DNA of 64,000 bases from a virus. Both the position numbers and the translations under genes were made by a program. Shown here one piece after another: positions 32,409 through 40,713 of the stretch. Numbering within the stretch: position 1 is the stretch's first letter; each line of letters starts with the position of its first letter. The notes under the pieces were generated by a model, which saw only the letters and a program-made list of their open reading frames with translations, ran no database searches and had not been told where the DNA came from. Location: positions 186,001-250,000 of the IMG/VR virus record IMGVR_UViG_3300030673_000004, one strand, 5' to 3'.

Positions 32409-34787
32409 ATGCCTCAAGCAACATCCTACCATGATTTAACTCTTGACGAACTCTCTAACCACCCTGTCAAACTCGGCTTTGAATTTGAATTTGCTAGCGC
32501 ACAGTCTCATCGACGTGTTGGTGAGGCTGTACGTGAGCTTTTCGGTGACGGCTCTGTTGGTGTTGTAGAAGATTGTTACAACGCACATCGCCATGGTGGC
32601 TACACGAAGTGGAACGTTACTGCCGATAGTTCCATCAACCCAACCCATGCTGCTGGTTATCGTGTGGAGTTGGTATCACCAATTCTCACGCCATCCGTGC
32701 TACATGACACATTGACGAAAGTTTTTGCGTATCTACGTGACGCACACGCTGTAACTAATTCGTCTACAGGTATGCATGTGACAGTATCACATCCTAATGT
32801 GAATGAAGAGTACAGCAGTTTTGATCCAATTAAGATGGGCATCTTTATGGATGACATCGGGATGACACTGAAGTATCGGGGTAATCTGAATACTCATTAT
32901 GCTCAGAGCACAATGGCTTTGTTTGCACAAGGACATCGTGAAGGTTTCAACAACCATCGCATTCAGGCACGGGACTTGAATGTTCCCTGGTCTGGTGATC
33001 CTGAGATTTTATTTTTGTTGGCAACTAAGGAGCCACGAATTCGTCGTGTCTTGATTGAGGCAGAGAAATATCGCTCTATCAACCTCAGCAAGATCTGTAA
33101 TCACTGTGTGGAGGTTCGTTCTCCTGGTGGTGACTACTTGGGTGCTGGTGCAGATGAAGCTATCGAAACGGCACGTAAGATCCTTTCGTCTCTTGTTTAC
33201 GCATGCATCCCTGATGCTGGTTTTGATGAGTATCATACTCGTTTCATGTCGTTTTTTGAGTCGCGCATCAAGCCTCGTCCTTGTCCTCAACTTGTTAATA
33301 GCGTTGACCACGTGACCTTTACGGTTCCTGGTTATGCTAATATGCATGTCTGTGTTACCTTTCGTCGCAAGGCTTTGAACCATGAGGTTGACGGGTGGAA
33401 CTTGATGCACAATCGTGCTGTCTTTATTCACAATATCAAAGTTAGTGCCATGTTGCCTGAATCCGAGGCCACTCGTAATGGTATCTTCAGCCCAGCTTCA
33501 TCAACAGCTTCTCGTCAATTTGATATTAACGTGCAGTTTAATTCTCTCTGTGCGGAAGACTCTCTGCTCGATGAGAACTACGAGGAGTTCCTTCGTAGGC
33601 ATGGCGATGTACTTCCTGTTACTCCTCAGAGTGTTAGCTTCTCAAGTACCCTGGTTGATGTAAACCAACACACGGCGGCTCTTGAGCTTGTATCCGCTAT
33701 TCGGACTATGCTCGGTTCGCCTGCATTTAAGCAGGCGTTGACTTCTAATGTAACCGCTGCTCTGCAGCGTTCTATTCTTGATACAGGAATTCAGCGTATC
33801 TTGTCGTTTGTTCAGGTTGGCGCGGATGCTCCTTCTATTTTGAACAATGACTTGTGGACACGTCCGTTGAGCGCTCTGAATGAATCGTTGCAAGCAACTC
33901 GCCGTGCGGCAGAGCGTGCTTCTCAGATTGTGAACCAGGATCAGTTCAGTACAAAGCTGGCTGCTCGCTTGGCTGCTCTTCGGACTGCTGCTACGTCTAG
34001 CTCTTGGACAGGTTCTGCACCTATTTCTGCCGTTACTTCGGAGTCGTCCGCTAATCACGAGGATATTTCGGCAGATGGAAATATCTGGAGTATGGTTCGC
34101 CCAATGTTTAGAAATACGCATTTTGGGAAGCGCCTATGTGACATTGCTCGTGGGATTGATGGCCCGGTAGAGGGAGATCCACTAGCATCACCTGCTACAG
34201 TTTTGCATGATACAGCAGTGGCACTAAAGATCCTGCTTGATGCACCACCTGTTATGGATCTTCTGCGTTGTCTGCAATCGTCTATGCATGTATCTCATCG
34301 TGTAGCTCAGGCGCTTACTCGTCTTGTGGCTAATTATGTTCAGCCCCTAAGCTCTGAGTATATGCAAGGTTTGCCTGTGGCTGCTCGTAGTGGTGTAATT
34401 GCTGATTGCTTTAGCATTGCTGTTACGGTCTCTCGTTTGAGTGACTATGTTACTCATCCCGCCCTTGGAACAGAGGCAGAGCGACAAGCCTTTACTTCTT
34501 GGTTGACTGCCATTAAGACTCGTGTAGCTTGTACGCTGACTCGATTGGATGATATACATGGTGTGGCAGCCTTGGTACATAGCCCTATTCGTTTGGCTCA
34601 TGCGATTGTCAATGTTGCTTCTGAGCATAGAATGACACCGATGTTGACGTTGCTCGCCCTTGAGACCGCTCATGTTGCTGATACGATTCTGCGTCCTACT
34701 CACGTTGGTCGTATCCGTACTGAGATTGCTCGTCTGACTTATGTAGCTGGGCCGGATGCTGATGATGGTGGTGACGAGGACGCATAA
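32409..34787 (+). CDS. Amidoligase-like protein with long helical C-terminus, copy 3
   Basis: 792 residues from ATG 32409, picked because the promoter places +1 two bases before it. LGFEFEF, WNVTADSSI, VELVSPIL, TNSSTGMHVTVSHP and VEVRSPGGDYL are the amidoligase blocks; the usual Cys of the TNxSCGxH block is Thr here. Residues about 430-790 are long Ala/Leu/Arg-rich helices. It has its own early-type promoter and is followed by two terminators, so it is expressed alone, unlike its paralogues. Confidence 0.82.
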   Translation: MPQATSYHDLTLDELSNHPVKLGFEFEFASAQSHRRVGEAVRELFGDGSVGVVEDCYNAHRHGGYTKWNVTADSSINPTHAAGYRVELVSPILTPSVLHDTLTKVFAYLRDAHAVTNSSTGMHVTVSHPNVNEEYSSFDPIKMGIFMDDIGMTLKYRGNLNTHYAQSTMALFAQGHREGFNNHRIQARDLNVPWSGDPEILFLLATKEPRIRRVLIEAEKYRSINLSKICNHCVEVRSPGGDYLGAGADEAIETARKILSSLVYACIPDAGFDEYHTRFMSFFESRIKPRPCPQLVNSVDHVTFTVPGYANMHVCVTFRRKALNHEVDGWNLMHNRAVFIHNIKVSAMLPESEATRNGIFSPASSTASRQFDINVQFNSLCAEDSLLDENYEEFLRRHGDVLPVTPQSVSFSSTLVDVNQHTAALELVSAIRTMLGSPAFKQALTSNVTAALQRSILDTGIQRILSFVQVGADAPSILNNDLWTRPLSALNESLQATRRAAERASQIVNQDQFSTKLAARLAALRTAATSSSWTGSAPISAVTSESSANHEDISADGNIWSMVRPMFRNTHFGKRLCDIARGIDGPVEGDPLASPATVLHDTAVALKILLDAPPVMDLLRCLQSSMHVSHRVAQALTRLVANYVQPLSSEYMQGLPVAARSGVIADCFSIAVTVSRLSDYVTHPALGTEAERQAFTSWLTAIKTRVACTLTRLDDIHGVAALVHSPIRLAHAIVNVASEHRMTPMLTLLALETAHVADTILRPTHVGRIRTEIARLTYVAGPDADDGGDEDA

Positions 34788-34840
34788 ACCTCATAGGCTA
34801 CTTTTGTAGTGTTTGAGGCATTCATGGGAGTAGCCTTGGG

Positions 34841-34870
34841 AGCCTTGTCTTGAAAGAGACAGGGCTTTTT
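34841..34870 (+). terminator. Intrinsic terminator after 34787
   Basis: AGCCTTGTCT (34841-34850) pairs with AGACAGGGCT (34857-34866, one G-U), followed by TTTT. Confidence 0.8.
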
Positions 34871-34890
34871 CGTGCTCTGCTCTATGAAAC

Positions 34891-34920
34891 AAAAAGCCGC
34901 TTGTCATAAAGCGGCTTTTT
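34891..34920. terminator. Bidirectional terminator
   Basis: AAAAAGCCGCTT (34891-34902) and AAGCGGCTTTTT (34909-34920), 6-base loop. Serves both the + gene ending at 34787 and the - gene ending at 34942. Confidence 0.92.
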
Positions 34921-34941
34921 GTATTTGGATGCTCTTGCGGC

Positions 34942-35358
34942 TTACTTTATAACTTTGAGTCCCCATGGGCACTTGCACTGCATTCTAACGTTACGGGCCG
35001 CTATCCCAATAAGAGAAAATGGCAGTCTTGGGTGGCTGCATGGGTCTACAGAGCCACCCTTATGCACATAGCAGGGACAGTGGGTACATGTCGCAGGTTG
35101 TGGCCCGATATTGATGCGAGCTTCTCTAGCACGCTCTAACTCATCTAAATCTTGGTGCTTTATGTTCTCTTCAAACCTATCTCGACTGATAGCTTTTTTC
35201 TCTGCTACTGTTTGGCGACGATGCACCGTGTTTGATGGCCTCATGATACGAGAACATTTATCAGAGCAATACTTTTGCTTAGGTGAGTTGGGTACAAAAG
35301 TTTTGCAGCATACGGGGCAAGCTATAGCTTTTTTAGTTTTCCAAAGGGCTGTTGTCAT
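34942..35358 (-). CDS. Zinc-finger protein
   Basis: 138 residues. CPVCCKTFVPNSPKQKYCSDKC is a treble-clef type finger; CTHCPCYVHKGG and MQCKCPWG add more Cys. The middle is a charged helix. Such fingers are common in phage proteins that bind DNA or accompany homing nucleases. No HNH motif is present. The predicted mRNA starts about two bases before ATG. Confidence 0.7.
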   Translation of the reverse strand: MTTALWKTKKAIACPVCCKTFVPNSPKQKYCSDKCSRIMRPSNTVHRRQTVAEKKAISRDRFEENIKHQDLDELERAREARINIGPQPATCTHCPCYVHKGGSVDPCSHPRLPFSLIGIAARNVRMQCKCPWGLKVIK

Positions 35359-35366
35359 ACATACTG

Positions 35367-35395
35367 AATATAGGGAAGAGTGCTCGTTTAGTCAA
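35367..35395 (-). promoter_or_regulatory. Sigma70-like promoter for 35358
   Basis: On the - strand: TTGACT (35395-35390), 17 bp, TATATT (35372-35367), +1 at 35360. Confidence 0.7.
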
Positions 35396-35416
35396 TCAAA
35401 AAGATAACTTCTGAGT

Positions 35417-36886
35417 ATGGATACTGTAATATCTGCTGTTGTGCCCGGCGCAAAGTTAAATAATTTAGCTGTTGACCTCTCTAAGATAACGGTCGGCTTT
35501 GAATTTGAATTTATATCCCCAATTAGTCATCAGAGTTTTGCCGATGTTATGCGTGACACAGACCTAGATTATAAGATTGGTGCCGTAACAAAGGAATACG
35601 CTGGTCACAAAACTAAGTATCCCGGCAAAAATTTATATAGTTTCTGGCACATAACAGGTGATGATTCTATTGATACGGCTGCTGTGTCTGACGATACTAA
35701 GTCCCTTTACGGGATTGAAGTTATCTCACCTGTGTTACCGTTAGCTAAGGCTAAGAAGGCTCTTCTTGATATCGTAGCTATAATTAAACGTGCTGGTGGC
35801 ACTACGAATGAATCTTGTGGTTTGCATATTACTTTTGGACATCCTTTACTGACTACCGATCTGATAAACTTTGATCCTCTAAAGTTCGCTGTATTTATGC
35901 AGGAAGATAAGGTACTGGAACGGTTTGATAGAGAACGAAATGAGTATGCTCAAAATTTCTCATCTAGGATATTAAAGGCTATGTACGAAGAAATGCACGA
36001 GCTAAAGAATCGTGTGTTCCAGAGAGAGCAGCCGAATTTTGAAGAGACGGACGAGGCTAATTACCCTGAAAATTATTATACTATTTTACCTAATGAGGTT
36101 ACCGGGCCTGCTCTTACAGAGGAGAACTTACAAGAGTTCTTGACATCTCTACGAGTACGTCAGCGTTTTGCCCTGTACTCGCACTATCTGAGTATTAATT
36201 TGATAAAACTTCGTAACCACTGTGTGGAGGTTCGTTCTCCTGGTGGTGACTACTTGTCTCAAGATGCTCAAGGGCTTGCTCAGATGGTTCTACATATGGC
36301 TCGGTGCCTTGCAGTAGCTTTGGATCCAACCTTGCTTGAAACGCAATATGTATTAGCTGTTCGTAGAATGCTAAAACAGTATAATGCACCTAAGCAGGCT
36401 ACAGATGCCAAACGTGCCCAGCAAGAATTAAACGTTAATGAGGTGAGTAAAGCATCAGGCCAGACCTCAATCAGCGGTAAGGTTAAGATAGCTGGTCAGT
36501 CTGTACTTGTTACCATAACACATGGTGCTCCAGATAATCCTAGAGCTGATGCTAGTGTTGCTTGGGCTGTTATGGTAGAAGAGAAACATCGTATTGCTCT
36601 ACGCTTATATGTAGATAATTTTGGAATAACTGAAGTTGTGCTGCCCAGTAAGTATACTCTGCAGACATACCCTGTAGTAGCTGATGTCGCTCAAGAGGTA
36701 TCTAACCAGATTATCCGAGCAGCATCTAAAATGGGTCCTGTTCCGGGCTTGGTGAAGATATCACCTAGCATATCTGCTTATAAGAAACTTTTAGCACGTT
36801 TCCCTAAGCTAGCTGCTATAAAAATGAATGTATCTACGTTCCAGTCTCGTATGCGTGAAAGCGGCTTGACGCCTGTGGATGCTTGA
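35417..36886 (+). CDS. Amidoligase-like protein, copy 4
   Basis: 489 residues. VGFEFEF (about residue 27), WHITGDDSI, IEVISPVL, TNESCGLHITFGHP and VEVRSPGGDYL. The amidoligase domain spans roughly residues 25-320; the last 150 residues are a separate alpha/beta part. GATAACTTCTGAGT stands directly before ATG, a motif shared with 40714 and 45336. An identical 30-bp stretch encoding HCVEVRSPGGDY also occurs in copy 3, pointing to recent exchange. Confidence 0.82.
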   Translation: MDTVISAVVPGAKLNNLAVDLSKITVGFEFEFISPISHQSFADVMRDTDLDYKIGAVTKEYAGHKTKYPGKNLYSFWHITGDDSIDTAAVSDDTKSLYGIEVISPVLPLAKAKKALLDIVAIIKRAGGTTNESCGLHITFGHPLLTTDLINFDPLKFAVFMQEDKVLERFDRERNEYAQNFSSRILKAMYEEMHELKNRVFQREQPNFEETDEANYPENYYTILPNEVTGPALTEENLQEFLTSLRVRQRFALYSHYLSINLIKLRNHCVEVRSPGGDYLSQDAQGLAQMVLHMARCLAVALDPTLLETQYVLAVRRMLKQYNAPKQATDAKRAQQELNVNEVSKASGQTSISGKVKIAGQSVLVTITHGAPDNPRADASVAWAVMVEEKHRIALRLYVDNFGITEVVLPSKYTLQTYPVVADVAQEVSNQIIRAASKMGPVPGLVKISPSISAYKKLLARFPKLAAIKMNVSTFQSRMRESGLTPVDA

Positions 36887-36931
36887 TTCTGGACATTACC
36901 AATATTATCAACATAGTAATTGGAGTTTTCA

Positions 36932-37693
36932 ATGAATCATGTATACGGTTGGAAAAAGGATACTAAGGATCCTCGGGATAAGATTTTTAGAGCTACTCCA
37001 CCAACTCAGGGATTACCTGCCTCGGTAGATTTGCGACCCACCTGTCCGCCTGTTTTGGACCAGGGTCAGTTGGGTGCCTGTACGAGTCATGCTTTAGCTA
37101 ATGCGCATTTGTTTGCTCAGATAAAAGAAACTGGTGGGCATGATGCCCTACCATCTAGGCTTTTTATTTATTACAAAGAACGTGAGCTAGAAAATACTAT
37201 TGCAGAAGATTCTGGTGCCCAGATACGCGATGGTGCTAAAGTTCTTGCTTCTTTTGGTGCTCCTCCAGAATCGGACTGGCCCTATGATGTAACTAAGTTT
37301 GCTGTTGCTCCACCTCAGGTGGCTGTAGCGGACGCCACATCGCATAAAGCGCTTCAGTATCATAGCGTGATTCAAACTGAAAATGATATCAAGACAGCTC
37401 TCGCTAGTGGTTTTCCTATTGTTTTCGGTATAATGTTATTTCAGTCGTTTGAATCAGATGTAGTAGCTAAGACAGGTTTGGTTCCTCTGCCAAATCAAGC
37501 AGTTGAACCGTGCCTTGGTGGCCATGCAATTTTGATGGTTGGTTATGATGATACGAAGCGTTTGTTCACTATAATGAACTCTTGGGGTCCTGCTTGGGGT
37601 GATAAGGGATTCTTTTATCTTCCTTATGACTATGTCCTTCGTGCTGACTTAGCTCAAGACTTTTGGGTTATTTCTGTAGTTCAAGAATCTTGA
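36932..37693 (+). CDS. Papain-family (C1) cysteine peptidase
   Basis: 253 residues from ATG 36932 with GGAG 7 bases upstream. SVDLRP, then DQGQLGACTSHA gives oxyanion Gln44 and nucleophile Cys50; GGHAILMVGYDD gives His198; IMNSWGPAWGDKGFFYLPYDYV gives Asn216. The full triad is present, so it should be active. There is no propeptide or signal peptide. It sits between amidoligase copies 4 and 5; a ligase beside a peptidase suggests making and breaking of the same kind of amide bond. Confidence 0.92.
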   Translation: MNHVYGWKKDTKDPRDKIFRATPPTQGLPASVDLRPTCPPVLDQGQLGACTSHALANAHLFAQIKETGGHDALPSRLFIYYKERELENTIAEDSGAQIRDGAKVLASFGAPPESDWPYDVTKFAVAPPQVAVADATSHKALQYHSVIQTENDIKTALASGFPIVFGIMLFQSFESDVVAKTGLVPLPNQAVEPCLGGHAILMVGYDDTKRLFTIMNSWGPAWGDKGFFYLPYDYVLRADLAQDFWVISVVQES

Positions 37694-37719
37694 TCTGCCT
37701 TTAAGCTGCTCTGCGTGTG

Positions 37720-37747
37720 AACCTCTGGATGTAGTCCGGAGGTTTTT
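37720..37747 (+). promoter_or_regulatory. Terminator-like hairpin covering the RBS of 37748
   Basis: AACCTCTGGA (37720-37729) pairs with TCCGGAGGTT (37735-37744, one G-U), followed by TTT. The GGAGG ribosome site of the next gene is inside the 3' arm, so the element can end transcription or block translation. Confidence 0.65.
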
Positions 37748-38200
37748 ATGTTTCTTCTTACGCATGACTATGATTTTGGGGAGCGTGTAAAGCTCTGTCA
37801 TGATGTAGAAGACTATCAAATTTGGATGGTTGTAGCTATTCAAACATCCCTAGACGGTCATCAAGACTACACTTTGGCATCTGGTGACACTGAATACATA
37901 GCTGCTTGCGATGAGTTGGCTCCTATATCCTCGGCACATAAGCCACCCTATTCAACACTTGTTGAGTCTAACTATGAGCTTGGTGCCGCTGTCTATATTG
38001 TTCATGATGAAGAAGCTCATTTATGTACAATTATGCGTATTAACGTTTGTTGGGATAACAGTATCCTTTATCAGGTATTGTGTGGTGCTGATTTTATGTA
38101 TTGGGCAGTGAGTAATGAGCTGTCCGTAGATATGCCATCTGATCCTAGTATACTTGACGATGATAGTGCTTTTGATGACAGTCAAACAACCTCTGAATAA
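37748..38200 (+). CDS. Unknown acidic protein
   Basis: 150 residues. Beta-rich, with VKLCHDVEDYQIWMVVAIQ and a strongly acidic C-terminal tail (DDDSAFDDSQTTSE). Its ribosome site is buried in the hairpin before it. No known family. Confidence 0.7.
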   Translation: MFLLTHDYDFGERVKLCHDVEDYQIWMVVAIQTSLDGHQDYTLASGDTEYIAACDELAPISSAHKPPYSTLVESNYELGAAVYIVHDEEAHLCTIMRINVCWDNSILYQVLCGADFMYWAVSNELSVDMPSDPSILDDDSAFDDSQTTSE

Positions 38201-38227
38201 GGTACGTTTTATCTGATGGGGTGCTAG

Positions 38228-39244
38228 ATGTTCATTCCTAATCATACTGCACAGGATAGTGCAGTCGCTGCTGTTGTCCCAAAGTTGGACCTTTCTCAGG
38301 TTGACTTGTCTAAGTTGACTGTTGGTTTTGAGTTTGAATTTGTATCTCGGTTATCACATAAATCATTTGCTAAGTCTCTTCAGCTTGCTCAACCTACCTG
38401 GAAGATTGGCACTGTTCAAGATAAGCACGGACTTCCTAAGAATGTGAAGGACGTTGAGAAATACTCTGTTTGGAATGTAACTAGTGATGAGACTGTTCAG
38501 GAAGATGCTGAAGACCTTCTATCCTTGACACCTCATTATAGTATTGAGTTGATCTCTCCTGTACTTCAGTTGAATCAAGTTGGTGATATTCTTACACGTG
38601 TTTTTTCCTTGATTAAATCTACTGGTGGTAAAACTAACGAGAGTTGCGGTTTGCACGTTACATTCGGCCACCCCGACATTAATTCTGCGTTAACAAAGTT
38701 TGATCCGTTGAAACTTGGTATTTTTCTCAGAGAGGATAATTTGTTATCTAGATTCGGTAGAACGGATAATGCATTTGCTGATAATTTATCTAAGCGTATT
38801 GTTCAAGCGATCAATACTGAGATAGGATCGTCTGGGGATCAAGTTACTACACTAAAAGGATTGAATGTCTTTGATCATACACCAACATCCATACCCACGA
38901 CTGATAAAACAGGTCCGAAATTAACTGATGCTAATTTAGCTCAGATACTAGTAAGTCCGGCTTTCCGTAAGCGCATGGCTATGGTGGATCATTATACTAA
39001 TATCAGCTTACAATACTTGTCTAAGCATCGTGTAGAGATTCGGGGCATGGGCGGCGATTATTTGAATGTTTCAGTCAAAGAGCTTACAGGACGAGTACTT
39101 CACATGGCCCGCTGCGTGGCTATCGCTCTGATGCCTACGGCTTATGTTCCGCAGTATGTTGCAGCCGTCCGTAGAATGATGCCTGTGTACAAAGCACCTA
39201 AGAAGCCTATGTGGACACCTGCTAAGTCCGACGGGGATGAGTGA
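38228..39244 (+). CDS. Amidoligase-like protein, copy 5 (minimal)
   Basis: 338 residues, the shortest copy and essentially the bare domain. VGFEFEF (about residue 35), WNVTSDETV, IELISPVL, TNESCGLHVTFGHP and VEIRGMGGDYL. The third block has D-E-T-V where the others read D-x-S-I. The N-terminus AAVVPKLDLSQVDLSKL is shared with copies 4 and 6, so these three form a subgroup. Overlaps copy 6 by ATGA-type junction. Confidence 0.82.
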   Translation: MFIPNHTAQDSAVAAVVPKLDLSQVDLSKLTVGFEFEFVSRLSHKSFAKSLQLAQPTWKIGTVQDKHGLPKNVKDVEKYSVWNVTSDETVQEDAEDLLSLTPHYSIELISPVLQLNQVGDILTRVFSLIKSTGGKTNESCGLHVTFGHPDINSALTKFDPLKLGIFLREDNLLSRFGRTDNAFADNLSKRIVQAINTEIGSSGDQVTTLKGLNVFDHTPTSIPTTDKTGPKLTDANLAQILVSPAFRKRMAMVDHYTNISLQYLSKHRVEIRGMGGDYLNVSVKELTGRVLHMARCVAIALMPTAYVPQYVAAVRRMMPVYKAPKKPMWTPAKSDGDE

Positions 39245-40704
39245 TGTTTATTCCTTTTGAAACTACCGCCGCAGTAGTTCCTGGTCTAGATTTTAGTGAT
39301 GTTAACATATCTAGACTTACTGTTGGTTTTGAATTTGAATTCATATCTCCTATTAGTCACAAAAAGTTTGCACAAGCTTTAAGTAAAAAGTACCCAAGTT
39401 GGAAAATTGGTGTGATTTCCAGTATTTACAATGCTCATGAGCAACTTGGTGCTGCTATGTATAATTCTTGGAATATAACAGGGGACGGTTCTATTGACGC
39501 TTCTCCTAATGAATTTGGGATAGAGCTTATTTCTCCTGTATTGAAATTATCCCAAGTATCAAAAATACTTGAATCTGTATTTTCTTTACTCAAGGCGCTT
39601 AAGTGTGAAACAAATGATAGTTGTGGCTTGCATGTTACCTTTGGTCATCCGAAGATTACAGCAAATTTAACATATTTTAATCCTCTTAAGTTCGGTGTAT
39701 TCTTGCAGGAGGATAAGTTATTAGCTCGTTTTGGTAGAACGGATAACGGTTTTTCCTTAAATACGTCAAAAGAGATATTGTATGAGTTACACGAAGAGAT
39801 GTTCCGAGATGACGTTACTAGAGTTGGTACGTCTATTATCTCACCCTGGTCACGAACACAATATGATAAAGAAACTAGCCGGACAGGTCCTAAGGCGACT
39901 GATGCGAACTTAGCTAAAGTTTTATTAGATCCTAGGCTGCGTCGTAGGTTAATCCCAATAGATCATTACCAAAACATAAGTTTATCTAAAATTAAAAATA
40001 ATCTAGTTGAAGTTCGTGGTATGGGTGGTAACTATTTAGCACAGAGTACTACAACACTTGTAAATATTGTTAAACACCTTGCTCGTTGTCTTGTGATCTC
40101 TTTATCGCCAACTGCATATCAGGCTCAATACATACTAGCTGTTAAACGGATGCTTAACGAGTACAACCCGAAAGACTCTGAGGTGGTTAAGCCGCAGGAT
40201 TTAATACCTGACGATATAGACGCAGAATATCCTACGTTGGATCTCTGGTCATCTGATGGTGGTCGTTTAATTCTATTTGGAACTAAGGAGACTCCCAGTA
40301 GAGGAGACTTCAAATTAAGTACAAATAACAACAGTAGTATTCATTTACATAATACTACTTTATATATAAAACTAAGCATAGATAGCATTAAAGACGGGGT
40401 ATCTTCTGATTTTGATTTTGAGCGTGTAGTTACTCAGGAGTTAGATTGGATCATAAGTATCTGTGTTAAGCTGAAAGCATCAATTAACAAACATACATCT
40501 ATTCCAAGTTTGACTAAATTTGCTATTACCACAGACAATATTAAGAAAATAGAACACTACTTTCCTTGGGCAGTGCATCTTGAATTGCCCCCAGATATCT
40601 TACAGATAGCTTATATAGGTTTTATACAGTCTTCTGATTTTCGTACCTGCTCCATTAAAAATCGACAATATTTTATGCGTGAGTGGAAAGCCAAAGTCCG
40701 GTAA
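39241..40704 (+). CDS. Amidoligase-like protein, copy 6
   Basis: 487 residues. N-terminus TTAAVVPGLDFSDVNIS, then VGFEFEF, WNITGDGSI, IELISPVL, TNDSCGLHVTFGHP and VEVRGMGGNYL. The last 150 residues are an added alpha/beta region (LDLWSSDGGRLILFG onward). Start codon overlaps the stop of copy 5. Closest to copy 5 in sequence. Confidence 0.82.
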   Translation: MMFIPFETTAAVVPGLDFSDVNISRLTVGFEFEFISPISHKKFAQALSKKYPSWKIGVISSIYNAHEQLGAAMYNSWNITGDGSIDASPNEFGIELISPVLKLSQVSKILESVFSLLKALKCETNDSCGLHVTFGHPKITANLTYFNPLKFGVFLQEDKLLARFGRTDNGFSLNTSKEILYELHEEMFRDDVTRVGTSIISPWSRTQYDKETSRTGPKATDANLAKVLLDPRLRRRLIPIDHYQNISLSKIKNNLVEVRGMGGNYLAQSTTTLVNIVKHLARCLVISLSPTAYQAQYILAVKRMLNEYNPKDSEVVKPQDLIPDDIDAEYPTLDLWSSDGGRLILFGTKETPSRGDFKLSTNNNSSIHLHNTTLYIKLSIDSIKDGVSSDFDFERVVTQELDWIISICVKLKASINKHTSIPSLTKFAITTDNIKKIEHYFPWAVHLELPPDILQIAYIGFIQSSDFRTCSIKNRQYFMREWKAKVR

Positions 40705-40713
40705 CTTCTTTGT

